Positions 8,979-17,397 of a DNA stretch of 56,481 nt are shown piece by piece. This DNA is from an uncultured Hyphomicrobiales bacterium (GTDB taxonomy: Bacteria; Pseudomonadota; Alphaproteobacteria; Rhizobiales; Beijerinckiaceae): NCBI GenBank assembly GCA_903930675.1, contig CAIYZJ010000242.1:1-56481 (forward strand). Reading direction: 5' to 3'. The notes under the pieces are model-generated. The model was given only the letters and a program-made list of their open reading frames with translations. It searched no databases and was not told where the DNA came from. A program made the translations under genes and the position numbers. Each line of letters opens with the position of its first letter. The stretch's first letter is position 1.

Positions 8979-11941
8979 GCGGTTTTCGTCTGGCCCAAGG
9001 CGGGATTGTCGAGCGCAGCACAGTGCTTGGTTTTTCCTTCGACGGCCAAAAGCTGCAGGGTTTCAAAGGGGACAGTCTGGCCTCCGCTTTGCTGGCCAAT
9101 GGTGTCGGTCTGGTGGGCCGCTCTTTCAAATATCATCGTCCGCGCGGGCTGTTCGGTGCGGGCGCCGAGGAGCCGAATGCGCTGGTGACACTGGGCAGCG
9201 GAGACAGGACCGAACCCAATATCCGCGCCACAACGGTGGAGTTGAGTGCGCAATTGCAAGCCACCAGCCAGAACCGCTGGCCCTCGCTGGCCTTCGATGT
9301 GATGGGCATCAACAATCTGCTGTCCGGCGTTCTCGCCGCGGGCTTTTATTACAAAACCTTCATGTGGCCTGCCGCCTTGTGGGAAAAGCTCTACGAGCCG
9401 CTGATCCGGCGGGCGGCCGGCTTGGGCAAGGCCGCCAATCTGCCTGATCCCGACCGTTACGAACAGGGCAATCTGTTTTGCGATCTCTTGGTGATCGGCT
9501 CCGGTCCGGCGGGGTTGAATGCCGCCCTTGTTGCCGGGCGTGCGGGAGCGCGGGTGATTGTCTGCGAGGATGATTTTGCCTTTGGTGGCCGCCTGCTGTC
9601 GGAGCAGTACGAGATCGGCAAAGCCGGCGCGGGCCAATGGCTTGCCGCCTGTCTGGCCGAGCTTGAATCCCTGCCGAATGTGCGCCTGATGGCGCGGGCC
9701 ACCGTGTTCGGGGTCTATGACGGCGGCAGTTATGGCGTTGTGCAGCGGCTGGTGCCCGAAGGCGTGGTGCCCGAGGCTTTCCATGCCCGCCAATGCCTGT
9801 GGCGGATTGTCGCCCGCCAAAGCCTGTTGGCCAGCGGCGCGATCGAGCGGCCGATGGTGTTTGCAGGCAATGACCGTCCGGGCATCATGCTCGGTTCGGC
9901 GGTGCGGACCTATCTCAACCGCTACGGGGTTGCGGCGGGCAAGCGCCTCGTCGTCCATACCAGCCATGACGAAGGCTGGACCACGGCGTTTGACGCGCAA
10001 GCGGCGGGGATCGAGACCTGTGTGGTCGAGACCCGCGACACCGTCCATGCCGATCTGATCGCCAAAGCACACCGGTTCGCTGTGCGTGTGGTGCTGGGCG
10101 GACGCATCATCGACACCCGCGGCGCGCAAGGCCTGACGCGGGTCACCATCGCGACCGACCGCTATCAGGAACATATCGACTGCGATGGTCTTGCCGTCTC
10201 CAATGGCTGGAACCCGACTTTGCATCTGACCTGCCACCACAACAACAAGCCTGTCTGGGACGGACCGCGCGCCTGTTTCGTGCCGCAGCATCTGCCGCAA
10301 GGCATGCGGCTTGCCGGTGCGGTCACGGGCGATTTTTCGTTGAAAGACGCACTCTCCCAAGGTTGGCAGCAGGGTGCGGCAGTGGCCGAAGATTGCGGCT
10401 TTAAACCCGCTGCATTCGAAGCCTTGTCCTGTTCGGATGACCCGCAAGAGGGTGTCTCCGTCTGGAGCGTGGCTGGCAAGGGCAAGGCCTTTATCGATTT
10501 GCAGCATGATGTGACCAGCGATGATATCGTGCTGGCGCATCGGGAGGGCTATCGCTCTGTCGAACATCTCAAGCGTTACACCACGCTCGGCATGGGTACG
10601 GATCAGGGCAAGACCTCCAATGTCACGGGGCTGGCGGTGATGGCGGGCCTGTGCGGTACCGGCATTGCCGAAGTCGGCACAACCGTGTTTCGTCCGCCCT
10701 ATACGCCTGTTGCAATCGGTGCCTTGGCGGGGGCGCATCGGGACCGGCATTTCCGGCCCACGCGCCTGTCTGCCGCCCATCAATGGGCCGTGGAGCAAGG
10801 GGCGGTGTTTGTCGAAACCGGCCTGTGGCTGCGCACGCAATATGTGCCGAAATCCGGCGAGACCCATTGGCGCGAGACGGTCGACCGCGAGGTGCTGGCT
10901 GTGCGCGCAGGCGTAGGGTTATGCGATGTCTCGACGCTCGGCAAAATCGAGGTACAGGGCCGCGATGCCGCCGCCTTTCTGGATTTTGTCTATTGCAATC
11001 TGATCTCGACCCTGCCGGTGGGCCGCACCCGTTACGGCTTGATGCTGCGCGAAGACGGCTTCGTGATGGATGACGGCACGGTGGCACGGTTGGGCGAGCA
11101 GCATTTTCTGATCTCCACCACAACCGCACAGGCGGTGGCGGTGATGAACCATCTCGATTTCTGCCATCAGGTCCATCATCCGGCTTGGGATGTGCGGATG
11201 GTCTCGGTGACCGAGCGCTGGACCCAGCTGGCCATTGCCGGTCCGCAATCCCGCGCATTGTTGCAACGGGCTTTGGGGCAGACGATTGATCTGTCGGACG
11301 GGGCGACACCCTATCTGGCCTGCCGCAATTTCATGCTGGCCGAAGGCGTGCCCGCACGGTTGTTCCGTGTCTCCTTTTCGGGCGAACTGGCCTATGAGCT
11401 GGCAGTGCCAGCCGATTACGGTGATGCCGTGGTGCGGCATCTGGCGCAACCGGGCCGCGAGTTTGGTCTGACGCTGTATGGCACCGAGGCCATGGGCGTG
11501 ATGCGGATCGAGAAGGGGCATGTCGCCGGAAACGAGCTGAACGGCACCACCACCGCGCGCGATCTCGGGCTTGAAAAAATGATGTCACGCAAAAAGGACT
11601 TTATCGGCCGCGTGATGGCCCAGCGCCCCGCTTTGCAGGCCGATGACCGGCCGCAACTGGTCGGGTTCAAACCGGTCGATCCGGCCGCAAGGATGACGGC
11701 GGGCGCGCATTTTCTGCCGATTGGACATCCCGCGACGATCGGGCATGATCAGGGCTATATGACCTCGGTGGCCTATTCGCCCCATTGCGGCTGTCTGATC
11801 GGTCTCGGCCTGTTGCAGCACGGGCCGCAGCGCATCGGCGAGCGGGTGCGCGCTTATGATGCCTTGCGCGGTCTGGATACGCTGGTCGAGATCGTCTCGC
11901 CGGTCTTTGTCGATCCGAAGGGAGAACGGTTGCATGGTTGA
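8975..11941 (+). CDS. soxA: Sarcosine oxidase subunit alpha
   Basis: 988 residues from ATG 8975, which overlaps the soxD stop; an upstream start at 8888 would run inside soxD and is rejected. The N-terminal part (MSGFRLAQGG, then RSFKYHRPRGLFGAGAEEPN) is the 2Fe-2S-like N-terminal fold of the alpha subunit. A pyridine-nucleotide Rossmann motif (VIGSGPAGLNAALVAGRAGA) is near residues 171-190, and the C-terminal 380 residues form the folate-binding GcvT-like domain (CDVSTLGKIEVQG onward). The alpha subunit holds NAD and tetrahydrofolate and completes the methylene transfer begun in SoxB. It overlaps soxG by eight bases. Confidence 0.95.
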   Translation: MSGFRLAQGGIVERSTVLGFSFDGQKLQGFKGDSLASALLANGVGLVGRSFKYHRPRGLFGAGAEEPNALVTLGSGDRTEPNIRATTVELSAQLQATSQNRWPSLAFDVMGINNLLSGVLAAGFYYKTFMWPAALWEKLYEPLIRRAAGLGKAANLPDPDRYEQGNLFCDLLVIGSGPAGLNAALVAGRAGARVIVCEDDFAFGGRLLSEQYEIGKAGAGQWLAACLAELESLPNVRLMARATVFGVYDGGSYGVVQRLVPEGVVPEAFHARQCLWRIVARQSLLASGAIERPMVFAGNDRPGIMLGSAVRTYLNRYGVAAGKRLVVHTSHDEGWTTAFDAQAAGIETCVVETRDTVHADLIAKAHRFAVRVVLGGRIIDTRGAQGLTRVTIATDRYQEHIDCDGLAVSNGWNPTLHLTCHHNNKPVWDGPRACFVPQHLPQGMRLAGAVTGDFSLKDALSQGWQQGAAVAEDCGFKPAAFEALSCSDDPQEGVSVWSVAGKGKAFIDLQHDVTSDDIVLAHREGYRSVEHLKRYTTLGMGTDQGKTSNVTGLAVMAGLCGTGIAEVGTTVFRPPYTPVAIGALAGAHRDRHFRPTRLSAAHQWAVEQGAVFVETGLWLRTQYVPKSGETHWRETVDREVLAVRAGVGLCDVSTLGKIEVQGRDAAAFLDFVYCNLISTLPVGRTRYGLMLREDGFVMDDGTVARLGEQHFLISTTTAQAVAVMNHLDFCHQVHHPAWDVRMVSVTERWTQLAIAGPQSRALLQRALGQTIDLSDGATPYLACRNFMLAEGVPARLFRVSFSGELAYELAVPADYGDAVVRHLAQPGREFGLTLYGTEAMGVMRIEKGHVAGNELNGTTTARDLGLEKMMSRKKDFIGRVMAQRPALQADDRPQLVGFKPVDPAARMTAGAHFLPIGHPATIGHDQGYMTSVAYSPHCGCLIGLGLLQHGPQRIGERVRAYDALRGLDTLVEIVSPVFVDPKGERLHG

Positions 11942-12497
11942 GCCCGTTTATAAACGCCGCTCGGTCTGGCAAGGTCGTGTCGATGCCGGATCTTACGGCA
12001 AAGCCGTCGCGCATGCGGGTCTGCACGTCCGCCTGCTGGATCACGCCTTTGCCGCCAGTGTGCTCTGTCCGGCAGGTGAACCCGCGACGGCTTCGCTGGG
12101 TCCGGGCCAGCGTTACAGCCGCGAAGGAGTGCAGATTTTACCGATGGCGCCGGATCAATTTTTTATCGAAAGCGAGACCATGCCGTCAAAAGAGTGTCTC
12201 TTGCGCCTGTTCGGGGCACAGGCCACTGTCATCGACCAGACCGGCTCGCGCGCTTCGGTGCAACTGTCGGGTCCAAATGTTTTGGATGTGCTGGCCAAGG
12301 GTGTGATGATCGATTGTGATCCGCTTGCCTTCCCTGCCGGTTCGGGGCGTGTGACGCTGCTGGGTCAGCTGTCGGTCCAGATCTCGGTGGATGCGGAGGG
12401 CGTGTTCGAACTGTCCTGCATGCGCTCGATGGCAGGCGATATGTGGCACTGGATTGAAACCGCGGCCGGTCAATACGGCATTGCCGTCGGCCGTTAA
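11934..12497 (+). CDS. soxG: Sarcosine oxidase subunit gamma
   Basis: 187 residues from the ATG at 11934, inside the last codons of soxA. An upstream in-frame ATG at 11856 is rejected because it lies deep in soxA. The product has the low-conservation GcvT-like fold of SoxG, ending with SMAGDMWHWIETAAGQYG, a recognisable gamma-subunit tail. It completes the canonical order B-D-A-G. Its stop overlaps by four bases the end of the convergent minus-strand oxidoreductase gene, so there is no room for a terminator between them. No glyA, purU or folD follows, although they often accompany sox operons. Confidence 0.9.
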   Translation: MVEPVYKRRSVWQGRVDAGSYGKAVAHAGLHVRLLDHAFAASVLCPAGEPATASLGPGQRYSREGVQILPMAPDQFFIESETMPSKECLLRLFGAQATVIDQTGSRASVQLSGPNVLDVLAKGVMIDCDPLAFPAGSGRVTLLGQLSVQISVDAEGVFELSCMRSMAGDMWHWIETAAGQYGIAVGR

Positions 12498-13765
12498 TTG
12501 CCCCTCAGCCAATCACGTCCGCGATACCACGCCGTCATCAGCGGCAAAAACCACGGGCGCCCGTCATAAAACGGAATGGCCTTGAACGGGATATCGTCAA
12601 AGGCGGTAACACCCTCTTTGTCTCCCAGAATTTTCAACGCCAGCTTGTGGCCGAGATAGGGCATCAGCGCGACCCCCGATCCGTTGCAGCCCAGCGCATA
12701 CCAGAGCCCGCCGAGCTTTCCGATGCCCGGCAGATCCGAACGCGTCATCGCGATATTGCCGGTCCAGACATGGCTGATCTCTGTTTGCGCCAGCGAGGGG
12801 AACAGTGCGACCAATTCTTTTTTAAGGCGCACTTTCGCCTCTTCCAATTCAATCGGATGCAAGGCGGCGCGACCGCCCAGAATGATGCGTTTGCCGTCGG
12901 GCGAGGGGCGGTAATAAAGGTGCTTTTCGCGCGTCTCGACAATCATCCGCAAATTCGGAATCAGATCGCGCACGCGGTTTTCGCCGATCTCCTCTGTGGC
13001 AATCAGAAAGCTCGGCATCGGCACCAGACGGCGGGCGAAATCAAGCACGGGTCCGGCCGAATAGCCATTGGTGGCGACAATCACATCGCGGGCTTTGATA
13101 CTGCCGCGCTGGGTATGGACAAGGGTATGGTCTATTTGCCTGTCGATCCGCGTGACGGGGGTAAAGCCTGCAACCTCAACGCCTGCCGAACACGCCACGC
13201 CCAATAATCCCTGCTGGAACAAAGCCGGATGCACGCCGCCATGGCTGTGGAACACCAGCCCGCCCTGATAGCTGTCGCTGGCAATCTCCTTGTGCATATC
13301 CGATTTTTGCACGACATCGACCGGCAGGCCGAGATCGCGGCGCAGCAATTCGGCCTCGCGGCCCATCGTGTCGTAATCGGCCTGTGTCCACGCCCCGCGC
13401 AAACGGCCGACCGCGCTCAAGCGGGCGTCGATACCCTCGCTGTTGATCAACTGTTTGACATAATCGAGCGAGGCCATGCCTTCGCCGATCAGGGTTTTGG
13501 CCTTGGCCGCGCCATAAAGCGCAATCAGATTGGAATAGGACAGGCGATGACCGTGGCCGATCATGCCGCCCGACCGGCTCGACGCGCCGAAACCGGGCGG
13601 TCCGGCTTCGCATACCACCACCGAGCGTCCGGCGCGGGCCAGTGTCAAAGCCGCATTCAGGCCCGCATAGCCCGCACCGACAACCACGCAATCGGCTGTG
13701 GCGGGCAGATTGACCTCCTGTTCGGATTCGCGCGGGGCGGCTTCCCACCAAAAGGGTTTGCTCAT
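12494..13765 (-). CDS. FAD-dependent amine oxidoreductase (DAO family, PuuB-like)
   Basis: 423 residues. The dinucleotide-binding motif is CVVVGAGYAGLNAALTLARAG near the N-terminus, preceded by a PFWWEAAPRE segment typical of gamma-glutamylputrescine-oxidase-like members. SSRSGGMIGHG follows, and a DAO C-terminal block contains GCNGSGVALMPYLG. I chose ATG 13765 (GGAG nine bases upstream) over a GTG at 13795. Members oxidise secondary or primary amines, including gamma-glutamyl-polyamines, N-methyl amino acids and opines. Its position, convergent with soxG and divergent from a dipeptide-type ABC operon, suggests it acts on the same imported amine pool. The exact substrate is unresolved. Confidence 0.85.
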   Translation of the reverse strand: MSKPFWWEAAPRESEQEVNLPATADCVVVGAGYAGLNAALTLARAGRSVVVCEAGPPGFGASSRSGGMIGHGHRLSYSNLIALYGAAKAKTLIGEGMASLDYVKQLINSEGIDARLSAVGRLRGAWTQADYDTMGREAELLRRDLGLPVDVVQKSDMHKEIASDSYQGGLVFHSHGGVHPALFQQGLLGVACSAGVEVAGFTPVTRIDRQIDHTLVHTQRGSIKARDVIVATNGYSAGPVLDFARRLVPMPSFLIATEEIGENRVRDLIPNLRMIVETREKHLYYRPSPDGKRIILGGRAALHPIELEEAKVRLKKELVALFPSLAQTEISHVWTGNIAMTRSDLPGIGKLGGLWYALGCNGSGVALMPYLGHKLALKILGDKEGVTAFDDIPFKAIPFYDGRPWFLPLMTAWYRGRDWLRGN

Positions 13766-13818
13766 CCGAAGGGTCTCCGATCCGTGAGATGACACAGCAA
13801 AAACAACAGCTGCGAGCC

Positions 13819-13842
13819 TAACCCGTGATCCTCCGGGTTAGA
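13819..13842. promoter_or_regulatory. Inverted repeat in divergent promoter region
   Basis: CTAACCCG and CGGGTTAG form perfect 8-bp arms around an 8-base spacer. It sits in the 207-base gap between the divergent oxidoreductase and dipeptide-type binding-protein genes. No T-run follows, so an operator or leader hairpin is likelier than a terminator. Confidence 0.4.
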
Positions 13843-13972
13843 AGGGGTTTGTGCCGTGGAATTGTGCATATCAGACCTCTGTATAGTCTTTGTGCAAAGG
13901 GGGCTTGCATCATGGCCCCGATTGCGGTCACAATCGGGTTTCCGGTTTTAGGATTGTTTGGGGGATGCGTGA

Positions 13973-15532
13973 ATGAAAAAACAACTGATCTTGGGTTTGG
14001 CCGTTGCGGCAGGCCTTGCGACGGGTTTCGGACTTGATCCGGCTCAAGCGCAAAAAAAGTCACTGGTGATCGGCATGGGCTCTGCCGATGCGGGCAAGCT
14101 CGATCCGCATCTGGCTTCGACCACACCCGACAAGGGTTTGCTGAACTATATCTTCAACGGTCTGGTGCGGGTGAAGCCCGGACAGGCCAGCCCCGATTTC
14201 ATCGAGCCCGATCTGGCCGAGAGCTGGACCACCAATGCCAATGGCACCGAATGGACCTTCAAGATCCGCTCGGGCGTGCAGTGCCACCACGGCTATGGCC
14301 CGTTCAGCGCGGAAGATGCGGCCTATTCGATCAAGCGCGCTTCCAGCAAGGCAACCTCCTCCTATTCGGGTGATTTCGCCGCCGTCGACAAAGTCGAGGC
14401 TGTGGATGGCAGCACGCTGAAGATCACCTTGAAAAATCCGGTTGCGGGCTTTCTCGGTTATGTCGCCAATATCAATGGCGGCAACATGGTCTGCAAAAAG
14501 GCTGCCGAAGAGATGGGCGAGAATTTCGGCAAGAAGCCGATTGGCACCGGTCCTTTCCAGTTCGCCGAATATCAGCCGCAACAATTCGTCAAGCTGACGG
14601 CCAACAAGCAATATTTCCGTGGCGCACCCGTGCTGGAAGACATCACCTATCGCTATATTCCTGCTGATTCCAGCCGCGATCTGGCCTTCCAGTCCGGCGA
14701 GCTCGACATGATCTATGGCAAGCAGGACCAGACATGGGTCGACCGCACCTCGAAACTGCCGGGTGTGAAGGTGAAGGCGATGGAGCCGGGCGAATTGTCG
14801 GCCCTCTATCTCAACATCACCAGCAAGCCGCTCGATGATATCCGTGTCCGTCAGGCCATTGCCCATGCCATCGACCGCAAAGCGATTGTGCAGTTCAAGG
14901 GTGCGGGTTCCTCGCGCGAGGCTGTCTCGGTTGTGCCATCGGGCTATCTCGGCACCGACGAGAAGTCACCGCTCTATGCCTATGATGTCAACAGGGCCAA
15001 GGCTTTGCTGGCCGAAGCCGGTTATCCCAACGGTGTGACGGTGAAAACCATCCACACCACGCTGACAGGCATGCAGACTTTCATCGAAGCCGTGCAGGCG
15101 CAGTTGAAGAAGGCCAATATCAATCTCGAAATCGAGTTGGTCGAACATGCCACGTTCCATGCGCAAATCCGCAAGGGTCTGTCGCCGATCGTGCATTATC
15201 AGGCCGCCCGCTTCCCTGTCGCCGATGTCTATCTGACCCAGTTCTATGACTCGGCCTCCAACATCGGCACATCGACCGCCATCACCAATTTCACATTCTG
15301 CAATGTCGCAGATACCGAAATTCGTGCTGCACGTGTGGAAATGGATGCGGCCAAGCAAAAGGCGTTGTGGAAGACGGCTCAGGAAAAGCTGGTCACCAAT
15401 GTCTGCGGCATTCCGGTTTACGAGCAGCTGCAGCTGTGGGCGTGGAAGGACAATCTCGATCTCGGTTACGAGCTGAACGGCTCGCTCAACCTGTCGCCTC
15501 CCGTGACGGAAAAAACCAAGTTCACGAAATAA
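13973..15532 (+). CDS. Dipeptide/nickel-type ABC solute-binding protein (SBP_bac_5)
   Basis: 519 residues, the usual length for family-5 binding proteins. A Sec signal peptide is visible (MKKQLILGLAVAAGLATG, cleavage near AQAQ). The mature start SLVIGMGSADAGKLDPHLA and the FNGLVRVKPG / EPDLAESW blocks are characteristic. It is the first gene of a four-gene importer operon (binding protein, two permeases, fused ATPases). The adjacent sox, dimethylglycine dehydrogenase-type and amine oxidase genes suggest a methylated or glutamylated amine or small peptide as ligand; this is inference. A terminator-like hairpin after the stop probably lowers downstream expression relative to this gene. Confidence 0.92.
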   Translation: MKKQLILGLAVAAGLATGFGLDPAQAQKKSLVIGMGSADAGKLDPHLASTTPDKGLLNYIFNGLVRVKPGQASPDFIEPDLAESWTTNANGTEWTFKIRSGVQCHHGYGPFSAEDAAYSIKRASSKATSSYSGDFAAVDKVEAVDGSTLKITLKNPVAGFLGYVANINGGNMVCKKAAEEMGENFGKKPIGTGPFQFAEYQPQQFVKLTANKQYFRGAPVLEDITYRYIPADSSRDLAFQSGELDMIYGKQDQTWVDRTSKLPGVKVKAMEPGELSALYLNITSKPLDDIRVRQAIAHAIDRKAIVQFKGAGSSREAVSVVPSGYLGTDEKSPLYAYDVNRAKALLAEAGYPNGVTVKTIHTTLTGMQTFIEAVQAQLKKANINLEIELVEHATFHAQIRKGLSPIVHYQAARFPVADVYLTQFYDSASNIGTSTAITNFTFCNVADTEIRAARVEMDAAKQKALWKTAQEKLVTNVCGIPVYEQLQLWAWKDNLDLGYELNGSLNLSPPVTEKTKFTK

Positions 15533-15543
15533 GCCTGTTGCAG

Positions 15544-15580
15544 GATCGGGCGCGGCTGAGGCTGCGCCCGATCTTTTTTT
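15544..15580 (+). terminator. Terminator-like hairpin between binding protein and permease
   Basis: GATCGGGCGC and GCGCCCGATC make a perfect 10-bp stem with a 10-base loop, followed by seven T residues. It lies 11 bases after the stop and just before the permease start, so it probably acts as a partial (attenuating) terminator, giving excess binding protein. Confidence 0.85.
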
Positions 15581-15592
15581 GAGTGGGACCGC

Positions 15593-16531
15593 ATGACCGC
15601 TTTTCTGATCAGACGTCTGGGTTTTGCGGTGATCACGCTGTTTGCCGTGCTGACGCTTGTGTTCGTGCTGGTGCGGATTGTTCCGGGTGATCCGGCCCAG
15701 GTGATTCTGGGCGATCAGGCCAGCCGTGAAGCCATCGAGGCGCTGCGCGAGCGGCTCGGCTTGAACCTGCCGCTGTATCATCAATATGTTGTCTTTGTCT
15801 GGGGTGCCTTGGGGGGTGATTGGGGCACGTCGATGATGACGGGGCGTCCGGTCATCCAGGAGGTTCTCAATGTGCTTCCCTGGACTCTGGAACTGACTTT
15901 TTTATCTCTGCTCATCGGTGTGGTGATCGGTGTGCCTCTGGGCGTTGCGGCTGCGGTGCGTCGCAACCGGTTTACCGATTATGCGGCCCGCATCGGCTCG
16001 CTGCTCGGCCTGTCTTTCCCGCCTTTCGTGTCGGCGCTGTTGCTGCTGCTGGCCTTCTCGATCGGCCTGCACTGGTTCCCAGTCATCAGCGCCAAATCGG
16101 GCAGTCTGTCGGCATGGGTTGAATCGATTACGCTGCCCGCCATCAATCTGGGGCTGATTACCGCTGCCTATATCACCCGCGTCACCCGTTCGGCGATGCT
16201 GGAGGTGTTGCAGGAAGATTATGTGCGCACCGCGCGCGCCAAAGGCGTGCCGTGGACAGTGGTGGTGTGGCGGCACGCGCTGCGCAATGCGCTGATTCCG
16301 GTGATCACCATCATCGGGCTTTATCTGGGCATTCTGATCGGCAATTCGGTGCTGACCGAAATCGTGTTCAGCCGTCCGGGTTTGGGCAAGCTGATCGTCG
16401 GGGCATTGAACCAGCGTGATTACACCATGCTGCAGGGCATGATGGTGATTTATACACTGGTGGTGGTGCTGGTGAATCTGGCCACCGACATTGCCTATGG
16501 CATTGCCGACCCACGGGTGAAATTCAAATGA
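15593..16531 (+). CDS. ABC permease, DppB type
   Basis: 312 residues with about six membrane segments. The N-terminal helix (FLIRRLGFAVITLFAVL) and FVRIVPGDP-like region (VRIVPGDPAQVILG) are hallmarks of DppB/OppB permeases. The cytoplasmic EAA loop (DYVRTARAKGVPWTVVVW) contacts the ATPases. It forms the inner-membrane channel with the next gene, which it overlaps by four bases. Substrate class follows the upstream family-5 binding protein. Confidence 0.93.
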   Translation: MTAFLIRRLGFAVITLFAVLTLVFVLVRIVPGDPAQVILGDQASREAIEALRERLGLNLPLYHQYVVFVWGALGGDWGTSMMTGRPVIQEVLNVLPWTLELTFLSLLIGVVIGVPLGVAAAVRRNRFTDYAARIGSLLGLSFPPFVSALLLLLAFSIGLHWFPVISAKSGSLSAWVESITLPAINLGLITAAYITRVTRSAMLEVLQEDYVRTARAKGVPWTVVVWRHALRNALIPVITIIGLYLGILIGNSVLTEIVFSRPGLGKLIVGALNQRDYTMLQGMMVIYTLVVVLVNLATDIAYGIADPRVKFK

Positions 16532-17397
16532 GTGAAACACTTTCCCCTGCCCGTGCGATGTTGAAATCAACCCTGCGCGCCTTCAACACCAACAAGACCT
16601 CGTGGGTCGGTCTGGTGATTTTCGTGATCGTCGTGCTGGCCGCTATTTTCGCGCCGTGGATCGCTCCGCTTGATCCGCTCGACCAGAATGTGATGCTGCG
16701 GCTGAAACCGCCCTCAGGGGACAACTGGCTGGGTACCGATTATTTCGGCCGCGATATCTATGCGCGGCTGGTCTATGGCGCGCGGATTTCACTGATCATC
16801 GGACTGGCCTCCACCGCCCTGGCGATGGTGATCGGTTCGGCCATCGGCATGATCGCGGGCTGGCGCGGCGGCCGGCTCGATACGCTGATCATGCAACTGA
16901 TGGATATTTTGCTGGCCTTCCCTTCGCTGATTCTTGGCCTGATCATTGTCGCCATGCTCGGCCCGTCGATGACCAATATCATCGTGGCGATTGCTTTGAC
17001 CTCGATCCCGCCTTTCGCCCGCATTGCCCGCGCGCCGACCATTGCGATGAAAGAGCGTGAATTCGTCGATGCCTGCCGCGCGCTCGGCTTCTCCGATACG
17101 CGGATTTTGCTGGGCCATATCCTGCCCAATATCCTGCCGGAAATTCTGGTGATGGGCTCGCTCTGGCTCGCCAATGCAATCCGCACCGAGGCCTCGCTGG
17201 CCTTTATCGGGCTTGGTGTCAAACCGCCGATCCCGACATGGGGCGGCATGATCCGCGAAGGCTTTGAAAACATCCTCGACAGCTATTGGCTGGTGCTGGC
17301 GCCCGGAACCGCAATTCTGGTTGTGGTCTTTGCGCTCAACCTGTTGGGCGACGGATTGCGGGATGCGATTGATCCGAAATTGAAGGGCGAAGCATGA
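16528..17397 (+). CDS. ABC permease, DppC type
   Basis: 289 residues with an N-terminal cytoplasmic tail and about six membrane segments. LGTDYFGRDIYARLVYGARISL is the standard DppC/OppC block (GTDxxGRDxxSR type), and the EAA loop is near EFVDACRALGFSDTRIL. It pairs with the preceding DppB-type permease. It overlaps both neighbours by four bases (ATGA), so the three genes are translationally coupled. Confidence 0.93.
   Translation: MSETLSPARAMLKSTLRAFNTNKTSWVGLVIFVIVVLAAIFAPWIAPLDPLDQNVMLRLKPPSGDNWLGTDYFGRDIYARLVYGARISLIIGLASTALAMVIGSAIGMIAGWRGGRLDTLIMQLMDILLAFPSLILGLIIVAMLGPSMTNIIVAIALTSIPPFARIARAPTIAMKEREFVDACRALGFSDTRILLGHILPNILPEILVMGSLWLANAIRTEASLAFIGLGVKPPIPTWGGMIREGFENILDSYWLVLAPGTAILVVVFALNLLGDGLRDAIDPKLKGEA

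Noticed and set aside
8834-10867. 677-codon minus-strand open frame
   Set aside because: It lies antisense to soxD and soxA, whose families are certain; long antisense frames are expected from the codon bias of GC-rich genes. Its translation looks low-complexity and matches no family.
13885-13905. CTTTGTGCAAAG as an operator before the dipeptide-type binding protein
   Set aside because: The centre is asymmetric and no second copy was seen; chance is likely.
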